Shown in pieces: positions 17,790-26,804 of a stretch of DNA of 64,000 nt. Under the pieces are notes generated by a model. The model made no database searches, was not told the origin of the DNA, and was given only the letters and a program-made list of their open reading frames with translations. How positions within the stretch are numbered: the first letter of the stretch is position 1; each line of letters begins with the position of its first letter. The position numbers were made by a program, and so were the translations under genes. The stretch comes from Streptomyces sp. NBC_01260. Lineage in GTDB: Bacteria; Actinomycetota; Actinomycetes; Streptomycetales; Streptomycetaceae. The stretch lies in the NCBI RefSeq assembly GCF_036226405.1, contig NZ_CP108464.1, positions 434,001 to 498,000 of the forward strand, read 5' to 3'.

Positions 17790-18824
17790 ATGCGGGCCAC
17801 CTTCCTGTACGAAGCCGGCGACGTCCGTGTCCAGGACGCCCCCGACCCGGTCATCGAGCAGTCCACCGACGCGGTCGTGCGCGTCCTGCGCTCCTGCGTG
17901 TGCGGCAGCGACCTGCACCCGTACCACACGTTGACGGCCGCCGATGGGCCCGTGCCCATGGGCCACGAGTTCCTCGGCACCATCGAGGAGACCGGCTCCG
18001 ACGTATCGGGCCTCAGGCGTGGCGACCTGGTCGTGGCACCGTTCGCGTTCGCCGACAACACCTGCGAGTTCTGCCGCGAGGGCCTGCACACCTCCTGCCC
18101 CAACGGTGGCTTCTTCGCCGCCGGTGTCGGCGGCGCCCAGGCCCAGGCAGTCCGTGTCCCGCAGGCCCGGGGCACCCTCGTCAAGCTGCCGACGGACGTC
18201 GACCCGGAGCTGCTGCCCTCCCTCCTCACCCTCGCCGACGTCTACGGCACCGGCTACCACGCCGCCCACCAGGCCCGGGTACGTCCCGGCGACTCGGTCA
18301 CCGTCATCGGCGACGGCGCCGTCGGACTCCTCGCCGTCCTCTCCGCCAAGCAGCTCGGGGCCGAACGCATCATCCTCATGGGCCGCCACAAGGACCGCAC
18401 CGACCTCGGACGCTTCTTCGGCGCCACCGACGTCATCGCCGAACGCGGCGAGGAAGGCATCGCCAAGGTCCGCGAACTGACCGGCGGCCACGGCACCCGC
18501 GCCGTCCTCGAAGCCGTCGGCCACATGCCCGCCTACGAAATGGCTGTCGGAGCCGTCCGTCCCGGCGGTGTCATCAGCCGCGTCGGCGTCCCCCAGTACG
18601 AAGACGCCCCCGTCGGCTTCGGCAGCCTCTTCGGCCCCAACGTCACCCTCACCGGCGGCCCGGCCCCCGTGCGCGCCTACATCGAGGGGCTCCTCCCCGC
18701 CGTCCTGGACGGAACCGTCGACCCCGGACGTGTCTTCGACCGCACTCTGCCCCTGGAAGACACCGCGGAGGGCTACCGCGCCATGGACCGGCGCGAGGCC
18801 CTCAAGGTCCTCATCACTCCCTGA
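17790..18824 (+). CDS. Zinc-dependent medium-chain alcohol dehydrogenase
   Basis: A 344-residue MDR dehydrogenase. The catalytic zinc Cys is at about 38 (CVCGSDLHPYH), with HEFLGTIEETG following. Structural-zinc-type cysteines fall at about 92, 95 and 103. The nucleotide site is VTVIGDGAVGLLAVL. The substrate is unknown. The ATG at 17790 (MRATFLYEAGDVRV) is the normal family start. It is in the same orientation as the cupin and quinone reductase remnant, so an oxidoreductase cassette controlled by the adjacent regulator is plausible. Confidence 0.9.
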   Translation: MRATFLYEAGDVRVQDAPDPVIEQSTDAVVRVLRSCVCGSDLHPYHTLTAADGPVPMGHEFLGTIEETGSDVSGLRRGDLVVAPFAFADNTCEFCREGLHTSCPNGGFFAAGVGGAQAQAVRVPQARGTLVKLPTDVDPELLPSLLTLADVYGTGYHAAHQARVRPGDSVTVIGDGAVGLLAVLSAKQLGAERIILMGRHKDRTDLGRFFGATDVIAERGEEGIAKVRELTGGHGTRAVLEAVGHMPAYEMAVGAVRPGGVISRVGVPQYEDAPVGFGSLFGPNVTLTGGPAPVRAYIEGLLPAVLDGTVDPGRVFDRTLPLEDTAEGYRAMDRREALKVLITP

Positions 18825-18909
18825 GCGAAGACGAGGCTCAGGCACTTCTCCGCCCCCGGACTACTCCGCCCGCCGGCTGGGTGTCGGCTCGGGGCAATCA
18901 CAGCCGGGC

Positions 18910-19728
18910 TCAGTGCCGGTCGTTCACGGTGGGTTCGGTCGGCGTGAACCGGACCGGGGCCTGGAAGCGGGCGCGTCGCGCCGCGCGGCGGAACGTCGTC
19001 AGTACCGCGGGGCCGGCCAGCACGATGCAGACGAAGTTGGTGACTGCGCGGCCGGTGTCCCAGCCGAGGGAGGTGGCGAGGTCGAAGGCGAGGTAGCGGT
19101 GCCACTGCTCCGTGAACGGCAGACCGGGAAGGTAGGCGATGGAGCTGTTGGGGTCGAGTGAGAACGGCCAGAAGGAGAGGTTGAGAAGAAAGCCGAAGAG
19201 GTAGCCGGAGACCGATCCGTAGGCGGCGAGCATCAGAACCTCACGGCGGCCGGTCGCGCGGGGCAGGAATCCGGCGAGCATGCCGACGAAGGCGCAGCCG
19301 AACATCTGGTACGGCATCCAGGGACCGACCCCGCCTGTGATGAGCGCGGAGGTGAACAGTGAGGTGCAGCCGAGGGTGAATCCGAAGCCGGGGCCGTAGA
19401 CGCGTCCGGCGAGCACCAGGATGAAGAAGACGGTCTCGATGCCCGCCGTGCCGGCGCCCAGCGGGCGCAGGGCGGCGTTGACGGCGGACAGGACGCCGAG
19501 CATCGCCAGCGCCTTGGAGCTGATCCCGCCTTCGGCTATCTCGGAGAGCACCACACAGAGCACGAGGACGAGCAGAACCCCGAAGATCAGTGGCGGAGCG
19601 TAGTTCGAGCCGAACTTTCCCGGGGCGACGACGAAGGGCCAGAAGAACGCCACGATGCCGAGGAATGCCGCCAGGGCGATGACGAGGGAGACACGAGGGG
19701 TGAGCCGGATGGCTGTCGCGTTGTTCAT
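18910..19728 (-). CDS. ECF transporter S component (predicted cobalamin)
   Basis: A 272-residue integral membrane protein with about six helices. Its Gly- and aromatic-rich regions (GPGFGFTLGCTSLFTSALIT, GGVGPWMPYQMFGCAFVGML) are typical of ECF S components. It is the last gene of a five-gene operon, and its ATG overlaps the stop of the ATPase gene (ATGA). Because the operon has a cobalamin riboswitch and transcobalamin-like surface proteins, vitamin B12 or a corrinoid precursor is the probable substrate. Similarity to known B12 S components such as CbrT was not tested. Confidence 0.8.
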   Translation of the reverse strand: MNNATAIRLTPRVSLVIALAAFLGIVAFFWPFVVAPGKFGSNYAPPLIFGVLLVLVLCVVLSEIAEGGISSKALAMLGVLSAVNAALRPLGAGTAGIETVFFILVLAGRVYGPGFGFTLGCTSLFTSALITGGVGPWMPYQMFGCAFVGMLAGFLPRATGRREVLMLAAYGSVSGYLFGFLLNLSFWPFSLDPNSSIAYLPGLPFTEQWHRYLAFDLATSLGWDTGRAVTNFVCIVLAGPAVLTTFRRAARRARFQAPVRFTPTEPTVNDRH

Positions 19729-21395
19729 GCGCCGTTCTCGCCGTCCTGGGTCGGGATGCTGCTCCCGGTGAGCGCCGAGGCCACCTGGTCGACAGTGAGG
19801 AAGGGCAGCGGGGCGAGGATCTTGGCGCTCTGGGGTGCGAATACCGGTGAGGCGACGATGACTTCGGTCGTGGGTCCGTCGGCGACGATGTCGCCTTCCG
19901 CCATGACGACGACGCGGTCTGCGGTACGTGCGACGAATTCGACATCGTGCGTGGAGATGACGACGGCGCGCCCCTCGTCGGCGAGTGCGGCCACGATCCG
20001 GGTCAGTTCCGCCTTGGCCCGGTAGTCGAGCCCGCGTGTCGGTTCGTCCAGGAGCAGGACCCGGGGTGTGGCGGTCAGCTGGACTGCCAGGACGAGGGCC
20101 AGTTTCTGTCCCTCGGACAGGTCCCGGGGGTGGGTGGCGTCGTCGATTCCCGGAGCGAGGCGGTCAAGGATCGTACGGGCGCTGTCTCCCCCGCTTTGCG
20201 CCGCGGACTCGCTGTCGGCCTGGTCCAGCTCCTGCTTGACGCTTTCGAGATAGAGGAGGTCGGCGGGCGTCTGGGGGACCAGCCCGACGGCACGGCGCGC
20301 GTCGGTGGCTGCCATGGTGTGCGGGTCCCCCGGCTGCCCTGTCCGTGGGTCGGTGGTGTGCACGCTCCCGGCGCTGCGCGGACCGGAGCCCTGGAGGGCC
20401 CAGAGCAGGGAGGACTTTCCGGAGCCGTTGCGGCCCATGAGCGCCGTGATCTCGCCGCTGCGCAGGTCCAGGTCGACGTCGCGGACCGCGGGAACCCGGT
20501 GATAGCTGACAGTGATACCGCGGGCGGTCAGCAGCGCGGGGCGGCCTGCCACCGGGGCCGGGCGTACCGGCACCGGCTCGGCACCGGCCAGCTGGGCGCG
20601 GAGCGGGGCGGCGGCGCGGCGGGCATCGCGGACGGACAGCGGCAGCGGGCGCCAGTCGGCCGCACGGGCCAGTTCCACGATCGGCGGGGCTATGGAGGAC
20701 GTGCGGAGGATGTCGGCGGGGGCGCCGTGGACCACGCGTCCGCTGCCCGGCAGGTGGACCACGCGGTCGGCGTACTGAACGACTCTCTCCAGCCGGTGCT
20801 CGGCCATCAGTACGGTCACGCCGAGGTCGTGGACGAGCCGGGTGACGGCTGCGAGCACCTCGTCGGCGGCGGTCGGATCGAGTGCGGAGGTGGGTTCGTC
20901 GAGTACGAGGACGCGGGGGTGGGCGGTGAGGACGGAGCCGATGGCAACGCGCTGCTGTTGGCCGCCGGACAGTTCGTGGAGCGCGCGGTGGCGCAGGTCG
21001 GCGAGGCCCAGCAGGTCGAGGGTCTCCTCGACCCGCTTGCGCATGACATGCGGAGGGATGGCCAACTGCTCCATCACGTAGGCGAGTTCTTCCTCGACCG
21101 TGTCGGTGACGAAGCCGTCGAGCGGGTCCTGTCCGACCACCCCGACCACATCCGCGAGTTCACGGGGCGGGTGGGTGGCGGTGTCCCGGCCGTCGACGGT
21201 GACGCGGCCGTAGAGGGTGCCGCCGGTGAAGTGGGGAACGAGCCCGTTGACGGCGCCCAGCAGGGTGGACTTGCCGACGCCGGTGTGGCCGACGACGAGG
21301 CAGAGTTCGCCCTCCTCGACGGTGAGGTCCACCTCGCGCAGGGCGGGTTCGGCGGCGTCGTCGTAGTGGACGGTGACCTGGTCGAAGGTGATCAC
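19725..21395 (-). CDS. ECF transporter ATPase, two ABC domains fused
   Basis: A 556-residue double ABC ATPase. Domain 1 has Walker A GHTGVGKST, the ABC signature LSGGQQQR and Walker B VLVLDEPTSALD. Domain 2 has Walker A GRNGSGKSS, a degenerate signature LSEGQKLAL and Walker B VLLLDEPTRGLD. This matches the fused A and A' subunits of actinobacterial ECF transporters, which energise the T and S components. The GTG at 21395 overlaps the upstream stop (GTGA), giving translational coupling with the T-component gene. Confidence 0.92.
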   Translation of the reverse strand: MITFDQVTVHYDDAAEPALREVDLTVEEGELCLVVGHTGVGKSTLLGAVNGLVPHFTGGTLYGRVTVDGRDTATHPPRELADVVGVVGQDPLDGFVTDTVEEELAYVMEQLAIPPHVMRKRVEETLDLLGLADLRHRALHELSGGQQQRVAIGSVLTAHPRVLVLDEPTSALDPTAADEVLAAVTRLVHDLGVTVLMAEHRLERVVQYADRVVHLPGSGRVVHGAPADILRTSSIAPPIVELARAADWRPLPLSVRDARRAAAPLRAQLAGAEPVPVRPAPVAGRPALLTARGITVSYHRVPAVRDVDLDLRSGEITALMGRNGSGKSSLLWALQGSGPRSAGSVHTTDPRTGQPGDPHTMAATDARRAVGLVPQTPADLLYLESVKQELDQADSESAAQSGGDSARTILDRLAPGIDDATHPRDLSEGQKLALVLAVQLTATPRVLLLDEPTRGLDYRAKAELTRIVAALADEGRAVVISTHDVEFVARTADRVVVMAEGDIVADGPTTEVIVASPVFAPQSAKILAPLPFLTVDQVASALTGSSIPTQDGENGA

Positions 21396-22576
21396 GTGGC
21401 TTCGGCTTTCTCGGTGCGCTGCGTGGGGAGGACCAGGTGCGGTGGGGCAACCGGCGGTGCGAGGAACCCGGCGGTCCCGGCGAGCAGGATCGCGAAGGTC
21501 GGCACCAGCGGCAGAGTGGGCCAGCTGAGCGGGTAGATGGACGGGTTGAGTTCGGCGGCGTCGAAACCGGCGTTGCTGAAGAGCAGGACCGCGGAGAGTA
21601 CGCCCGCTGCGGCGACGGCCCACTCGGGCGGGCGCCAGGGGTCGGGCCGGTAGGTGGTGCGCGTGACCCGGCGTCCGCCCAGTCGCAACCCCGCGACGCA
21701 CAGCACGGCTCCCGCTGCCATGGCCGGCAGGCCGAGCAGGGTGGGTGCGGTGGCGTCGAGGAGTCCGTAGGCCCCGGCACACAGACCGCACATCCCGAGG
21801 AGCATGAGTGCCCCGGTGGCGCGGCGGGAGCGGCGGGTGGCTGTGCCGGAGCGTCCGTAGCCGCGCGAGTCCATGGCGGCGGCGAGCCGCAGACTGCGTT
21901 CGAGGGCGTCCTCCAGGACGGGTACGACGATGCCGCGAAGTGCTTTGAGTCCCTTGCTGCGTCCTGCCCGGAGGCGGCGGGCGCGGGCGACCCGCTGCAC
22001 GCTCTGGACGAGTTGAGGGGCGACGCTGATGGCGACGGTGACGGCGACGCCGAGTTCGTGGAGGGCGCCGGGCAGGACGCGAAGGGCGCGTTTGGGGTTG
22101 GCGAGGGTGTTGGCGGCGCCGATGCAGCACAGCATGCAGGCCAGACGGAGTCCGTCGGTGGCGGCCGAGAGCAGGGCCTCCAGGGAGACGGGGCCGCCGA
22201 GCTGGATGCCGGCGTACCAGTCGGGGGTGGGGATGTGCGGGAGGGAGAAGAGGAAGTGGTCGTGGGGGGTGATTCCGGTGGCGAAGACGGCGCGGAAGGT
22301 CACGCGGATCGCGACGACGGTGAGGGCGAGGCAGAGGTAGTACTTGAAGCCGCGTGCCCAGGGTGCTTCGGTGCGGCGCGCGGTGACGACGTAGCCGAGT
22401 ACCGCGAGCACGAGGAAGAGCAGGAGCGGGTTGTTGGTGCGGCTCACGGCGGTGGCGAGGGCGAGTGCCCAGATCCACCAGGCCACCGGATGAAGTGTTC
22501 TGGGCAGCCGACGGCCGCCGGTGTCCGGCGTGCGGCCGGACACCGGCGTCATCGATGAGGGCAGGGTGCGCGACAC
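21392..22576 (-). CDS. ECF transporter T component (CbiQ-like)
   Basis: A 394-residue membrane protein. The CbiQ-type coupling helices are visible in VARARRLRAGRSKGL and in SLRLAAAMDSRGYGRSG, which contains the Ala-Arg-Gly-type motif that binds the ATPase grooves. At least six hydrophobic segments are present. The C-terminal about 150 residues carry extra helices beyond the basic family. The gene starts four bases after the SCO2322-like gene ends and overlaps the ATPase gene. It links the S component to ATP hydrolysis. Confidence 0.88.
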   Translation of the reverse strand: MSRTLPSSMTPVSGRTPDTGGRRLPRTLHPVAWWIWALALATAVSRTNNPLLLFLVLAVLGYVVTARRTEAPWARGFKYYLCLALTVVAIRVTFRAVFATGITPHDHFLFSLPHIPTPDWYAGIQLGGPVSLEALLSAATDGLRLACMLCCIGAANTLANPKRALRVLPGALHELGVAVTVAISVAPQLVQSVQRVARARRLRAGRSKGLKALRGIVVPVLEDALERSLRLAAAMDSRGYGRSGTATRRSRRATGALMLLGMCGLCAGAYGLLDATAPTLLGLPAMAAGAVLCVAGLRLGGRRVTRTTYRPDPWRPPEWAVAAAGVLSAVLLFSNAGFDAAELNPSIYPLSWPTLPLVPTFAILLAGTAGFLAPPVAPPHLVLPTQRTEKAEAT

Positions 22577-22580
22577 GCGG

Positions 22581-23501
22581 CTACTCCGTGCGGCGTCGGC
22601 GTTTGGCGACGAACACCGCAGCCCCGCCGACGAGCACGATCAGCGAGCCACCGATCACCGCAGGCAGGAGGGAACCGGCGTCATGTTTCGCATCGGCGGC
22701 TGGGGCGGCGTCGAGCACCGGGGGCTGAGCGGCCGCCTTCTCGTCCTTCGGCGTGCCGCTGGGGCTCGCGGACGGGCTGGATGACGCGGACTCCGACGGA
22801 CTGGGCGACGCCGGGCGGGACGGCTTCGCCGCGGCGGAACGAGACTTCGACGGCGTGGGTCTAGGCGTCTCCGGGGCAGGGCCGGTGTCGGTCCCGGGCG
22901 GGAGCGCGGGCGCCCGCTCGGTCGACGCGGGCTTCCCGGGGTTCCCCGTCGCCTTGGTGTTGTGAGCGCGCAGTTGGTCGGGCGTGAACTGCGGGAGCCC
23001 CTTCGTTCCGCCGATGTCCGTACCGCCGAAGATCCACAGGTCGACGCTGCCGGGCTTCGGCTTGTAGAGCATGGCGCCGAGCTGGCTGTACTCCCAGGTG
23101 TTCGCGCCCGGGTCGGCGTGCCAGTACGACCAGTAGGCGGACGCGGGAGGTGTCAGCACGCAGTCGTCCTGCTGCGGCGTCGGGTACTGCTTGCCGCCCT
23201 GCTGACCGCTGTAGCCGATCCGGCAGATGAAGGCGGGCCCGTCATGGCCGGTACCGGTGGTGCGCCAGCCGCCCTGGTTGAGCAGCTCGTAACCGGTGGT
23301 GGGAGTGGAGCCGCAGGAGCGGTAGACCGGACCGCCCCAATGGCTGAAGTCGACCGCGAGTACGACTCCGGACGTGGTGGTGCACCGGCCCATCGGCTGC
23401 GGGGCCGCCGCAGCCGACGGTGCGGTCACGGTCAGCGCCGCCGTCGACAGCACGAGGGCGGCCGCCGCCTGTACGGCTCTGCGCCACACGGAGGTGCTCA
23501 T
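22581..23501 (-). CDS. SCO2322-family secreted, membrane-anchored protein
   Basis: A 306-residue protein. A signal peptide (residues 1-33, ending SAAAA) is followed by a cysteine-containing domain with TPTTGYELLNQGGW, HDGPAFICRIGY, PPASAYWSYWHADPG and GSVDLWIFGGTDIGG. Then comes a Pro/Ser/Lys-rich stalk and a C-terminal transmembrane anchor ending KRRRRTE. The YWSYW plus GDV/GSV-W pattern resembles the DUF4430 beta domain of cobalamin-binding proteins (inference). The N-terminal domain is a paralogue of the one in the neighbouring 920-residue protein. The ATG overlaps the upstream stop (ATGA). Probably a cell-surface accessory to the ECF transporter. Confidence 0.82.
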   Translation of the reverse strand: MSTSVWRRAVQAAAALVLSTAALTVTAPSAAAAPQPMGRCTTTSGVVLAVDFSHWGGPVYRSCGSTPTTGYELLNQGGWRTTGTGHDGPAFICRIGYSGQQGGKQYPTPQQDDCVLTPPASAYWSYWHADPGANTWEYSQLGAMLYKPKPGSVDLWIFGGTDIGGTKGLPQFTPDQLRAHNTKATGNPGKPASTERAPALPPGTDTGPAPETPRPTPSKSRSAAAKPSRPASPSPSESASSSPSASPSGTPKDEKAAAQPPVLDAAPAADAKHDAGSLLPAVIGGSLIVLVGGAAVFVAKRRRRTE

Positions 23502-26260
23502 ATGCGGCCCCCTGCGGCGGCCCTGCGCCGGGCGACAACGACTGTGCGCCGGCCGGCGGCGACGAGCAGGGCGGCGGACCCGACGAGGGCGCCGATCTGC
23601 GCGCCGGTCGAGGCGAGCGCTCCCCCACCGGAACCATCGGTAGCGGTGTCAATGACGCCGCCGGTGTTGCCGCCGGGGGTGACGATCAGCGGAGAGGAAG
23701 CGCTGGGCGTGGGCTGGGGGCTCGTGCCGGTCAGGCTGCGCTCCAGGGTGCCGAACGAAACGCCGGTCGCCCCACTCACGGCCTGGGTGGAGGCACGCAG
23801 ATCGGAGCCGCTCTGTCCTTCCTTCGCGACCCTGAAGCCGCCGTCGGTGTTCTGCTGGGAAGCCAGGAACTTACGGGCCTTGGCGATCTCGGTGCGGTAC
23901 TCCTTGGAGTCCAGCGACAGCCCCTGGACCGCCAGCGCTGCCGAGTTGACGGAGTTGCCGGCCGCGCCGGGGAAGCCCCCGTCGGCCAACTGCCTGCCCG
24001 CAAGCCACTTCAGCGCCTTGTCGACGGCCTTGTCTGCCTTCTCGCCACCCGCCAGGTCGAGCGTCATGGCCGCCATGGCGGTGGAGTCGACCTCCGAGTC
24101 GCCCGTGGCCGGGATCAGGCTGGGCCAGGCACCGGTGTCGTGCTGAAGGCTTTCGAGATAGGCGATCGGTTCCTGCGCCGCTTCCTTCTCGTCCGCCCGC
24201 AGCTGGGCCATGACCGCCAGGGACTGGGAGAACACGGAAGGGGCGTTGGTGTAGGAGCCCTTGGCGGCGCAGCTGCGGTCCGGAGCTGCGCTCGGCCCGG
24301 TGCACACCGCCTTGTCCAACGCGGCGATGAGGTCATGGCCGCCGAAGGAGCGCGGATCGCGCCCGACGGCCTCGGCCAGCAGTGCCGCCTTGCCGATGGA
24401 CCCGCCGAGCGCGTACTTCGTCCCGGTCAGGGTCCAGTCCTGAAGGGTCCGTCCGTCGCCGTCCTTACCGCCCTTGTCGAGGAAGTCGATGATGCCGCGC
24501 AGCTTGTCGTTGTCCAGGCCGGTGGCCGCGAGTGCGTACGCCCCGTCGATGGTGAGGCCGAAATCCGCGCGAGGTGATGCGGCGCCGGAGACGTAGTACT
24601 GGCCCTGCTTGAGGTTGGACGAACGGGTGAGGTAGGCGACCCCCTTCTTCAGGTCCGGGCCTTCGCCGGCCGGGAGCGTCGGGTCGCTCGTGGGCGGCTG
24701 TGTGGTGGGCGGCTCTGTCGTCGGCGGGTCGGTGGGCTCCGTCTTCTTCGTCGTCAGCTGGAAGAGATCGGTGCCCGCGCCGGCCAGCATCGCGGGCGCG
24801 GTCGGGTAGAGGGCCGCGTCCGTGGCCCCCTCTTCGAACCCGAAGCCGCCACCGTCCAGTTGCTGACGGGAGAGCCAGGAGACGGCGGCGTCGGCCTGCA
24901 CGGTGTCATCGAGGCTGCGAAGGGCCTGCGCCGCGTAGCCCGTGGCGTAGATGCTGCCGGTCGTGGCGCCGGTGTAGCCGGGGAACGAACCGTCCTCGCG
25001 CTGTGCCTTCTTCAGGTAGACGCGGGCGTTGCCCACCGCGGTGTCCCGGCCACCCGCCTGCTGCAGGGCGAGGGCAACGAGGCCGGTCGTGGCGGGGTCC
25101 CCGTCGCAGTTTTCGCCGGGCCTGATCAGGATGCTGGTGATCCCGCCGTCGTCGCACTGGAGTTGGGTCAGCCGCTCGACGGTCGCGGCCGGGGGTACGG
25201 CGCCGGCGCGCAGCACGGCGAGTACGGCGAGGGCCTGGCCGTCGGCGTACGCGGCGTTACGGAAGTCGCCCTTGGCGGTGCAGCCGGGCGTGGGGCTGCC
25301 CGAGTCGGGGCCCGCGGCGCAGACGTTGTCGACGAGGTCGGCGATCAGGTCGTGGCCGCCGAAGTGGTGCGGGTCGGCCTCCGTGGCCTCGGCCAGCAGG
25401 GCTAGGCGGGCGGCAGCCGTCGCGTCGGGAGCCTGGTCCTTGCCCGCCGGATACGCGTAGTCGTCGGTGTGGGCGGCGAGAAACGCGGTGACCTTGTCGA
25501 GCGTGACGCTGTCGCTGTCCGCGGCGGCCAAGGCGTAGGCGGCCTCGGTGGTCAGCAGGTAGTTGGCGGTGTCGGCGCCGTCGTCCACGACGCGTTCACC
25601 GTCTGTGAGTGCGCCCTCGACCCAGGCCGCTGCGGCGGGCACGTTGATCTCGCCTGCCGGGACCGTCGGTGTGCCGCCGGGGTCGGGGCTCTCGGTGCCG
25701 CCGCCTCCGGCGCGTACCTCGTCGGGGGTGAAGGCCGGCTTGCCGGTGGTGCCCCCGATGTCCGTGCCGCCGTACACCCAGGCGTCGACGTCGCCGTCCT
25801 TGGGCTTGCGGTCCATGGCCCCGTACTGGCTGTAGGTCCACTTGTTCTGGCCCGGCGAGGCGAGCCAGTACGACCAGTAGGCCGTGGCCGGCGGGGTCAG
25901 CACGCAGGACTCGGTGTCCGTGGTCGGGTACTGGGTGCCCGAGCCGAGACCGATACGGCAGATGAAGGCCGGGCCGTCGTGCTGGGTGCCCTCCGTGGTG
26001 AAACCCGCCTCGTGCAGGAGTTCGTACCCTGTGGTGGGTGTCGCGTCGCAGCCACGCTCGACCCCGCCCCCGAACGGGCCGAAGTCGACAGCGACGATCG
26101 CGCCCTTGGAAGGCGTGCAGGCGTCGAGGGGATCAGCCTGCGCCGGGGTCACCGCGACAAACGTCATAGACATGGCAAGCAACAGGAACGCTACGGACAT
26201 CAAGGACAGAAGCGTTCTGGCCCCCGCCTGCCGCTCTCTTCGCTGTGCGGTCTTCACCAC
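23498..26260 (-). CDS. Sortase-type surface protein: SCO2322 domain plus prenyltransferase-like repeats
   Basis: A 920-residue exported protein and the first gene of the B12 operon. After a signal peptide comes an SCO2322-like domain (CRIGLGSGTQYP, YWSYWLASPG, GDVDAWVYGG). Two halves rich in prenyltransferase/alpha-alpha-barrel repeats follow (QQLDGGGFGF, QREDGSFPGY, RQLADGGFPG, QQNTDGGFRV), separated by a Thr/Pro linker. The C-terminus has LASTG at about residue 882, a hydrophobic helix and an Arg-rich tail, a class E sortase-type signal. GTG starts at 26260 or 26257 follow a GAGGGGGG box. The beta-plus-alpha-barrel content resembles transcobalamin with the domains in reverse order. Cobalamin binding is inferred. 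Confidence 0.82.
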   Translation of the reverse strand: MVKTAQRRERQAGARTLLSLMSVAFLLLAMSMTFVAVTPAQADPLDACTPSKGAIVAVDFGPFGGGVERGCDATPTTGYELLHEAGFTTEGTQHDGPAFICRIGLGSGTQYPTTDTESCVLTPPATAYWSYWLASPGQNKWTYSQYGAMDRKPKDGDVDAWVYGGTDIGGTTGKPAFTPDEVRAGGGGTESPDPGGTPTVPAGEINVPAAAAWVEGALTDGERVVDDGADTANYLLTTEAAYALAAADSDSVTLDKVTAFLAAHTDDYAYPAGKDQAPDATAAARLALLAEATEADPHHFGGHDLIADLVDNVCAAGPDSGSPTPGCTAKGDFRNAAYADGQALAVLAVLRAGAVPPAATVERLTQLQCDDGGITSILIRPGENCDGDPATTGLVALALQQAGGRDTAVGNARVYLKKAQREDGSFPGYTGATTGSIYATGYAAQALRSLDDTVQADAAVSWLSRQQLDGGGFGFEEGATDAALYPTAPAMLAGAGTDLFQLTTKKTEPTDPPTTEPPTTQPPTSDPTLPAGEGPDLKKGVAYLTRSSNLKQGQYYVSGAASPRADFGLTIDGAYALAATGLDNDKLRGIIDFLDKGGKDGDGRTLQDWTLTGTKYALGGSIGKAALLAEAVGRDPRSFGGHDLIAALDKAVCTGPSAAPDRSCAAKGSYTNAPSVFSQSLAVMAQLRADEKEAAQEPIAYLESLQHDTGAWPSLIPATGDSEVDSTAMAAMTLDLAGGEKADKAVDKALKWLAGRQLADGGFPGAAGNSVNSAALAVQGLSLDSKEYRTEIAKARKFLASQQNTDGGFRVAKEGQSGSDLRASTQAVSGATGVSFGTLERSLTGTSPQPTPSASSPLIVTPGGNTGGVIDTATDGSGGGALASTGAQIGALVGSAALLVAAGRRTVVVARRRAAAGGRI

Positions 26261-26389
26261 GGCCCCCTCGTTCGGTGTCCGAAGGGACAGGAACGTGGCT
26301 GTGGAGCCGTCACCGCGCACGACGTACCGTGGGGCGGCAGGCTGGTCGACCACGCCGTAGTCCGCGACGGCGTTTCTCGCTGAAGATCA

Positions 26390-26505
26390 AGCTCCAGGCA
26401 TTCCGGCTCGCCCGGCAGTGCCGGGCCTACGGTTGCGGGTCAGCGCCGGAATCAGACCGGCTTCCCCTGGAACTCAGTGCGTATCAGCCGGATTGCAGCA
26501 CGCAT
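26390..26505 (-). promoter_or_regulatory. Cobalamin riboswitch, minus strand
   Basis: Read on the minus strand, the interval has the cobalamin aptamer core: CAGGGGAAGCCGGT, then GATTCCGGCGCTGACCCGC, AACCGTA, a variable hairpin and GAGCCGGAATGCCTGG (B12 box region). It lies about 130 bases upstream of the 920-residue surface-protein gene and should repress the ECF operon when cobalamin is abundant. Confidence 0.85.
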
Positions 26506-26564
26506 GTACACGACCCGTCAAGACATGGCCACGGGTGAAGAAGAGCGCTTCACGGGGTGTCTGG

Positions 26565-26700
26565 CGGGAGCAGACCGACTGGGGTAGCGTCCTGGGCTGC
26601 CAGATGGGGGAACCCGGTGAGACTCCGGGGCTGACGCGCAGCGGTAATGGAACGGCTGAGGGCCGTTCCGAGCCCGAATGCCCATACGGCGATGCACCAC
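26565..26700 (+). promoter_or_regulatory. Cobalamin riboswitch, plus strand
   Basis: The conserved core GGGGGAACCCGGTGAGACTC at 26606, then CGGGGCTGACGCGCAGCGGT, a hairpin formed by GGAACGGC and GCCGTTCC, and GAGCCCGAATGCCC match the cobalamin aptamer. It ends about 105 bases before the start of the secreted alpha-barrel/DUF4430 gene. It faces away from the minus-strand riboswitch. Confidence 0.85.
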
Positions 26701-26804
26701 AGGAAGCCGGTCCACGCGTTCGGGCGGCGGCCCTGCCCGCTGCTGCCCGCCGACCGGTCGGGGCGTGGGTACGGTCTGCGCGCCCCTCATCCCAGGAGCA
26801 GGCC

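Noticed and set aside
19947..21536. Long plus-strand open frame (529 codons) opposite the ECF ATPase
   Set aside because: It is antisense to a clearly conserved double ABC ATPase, has no ribosome binding site or family motif, and results from high-GC codon bias.
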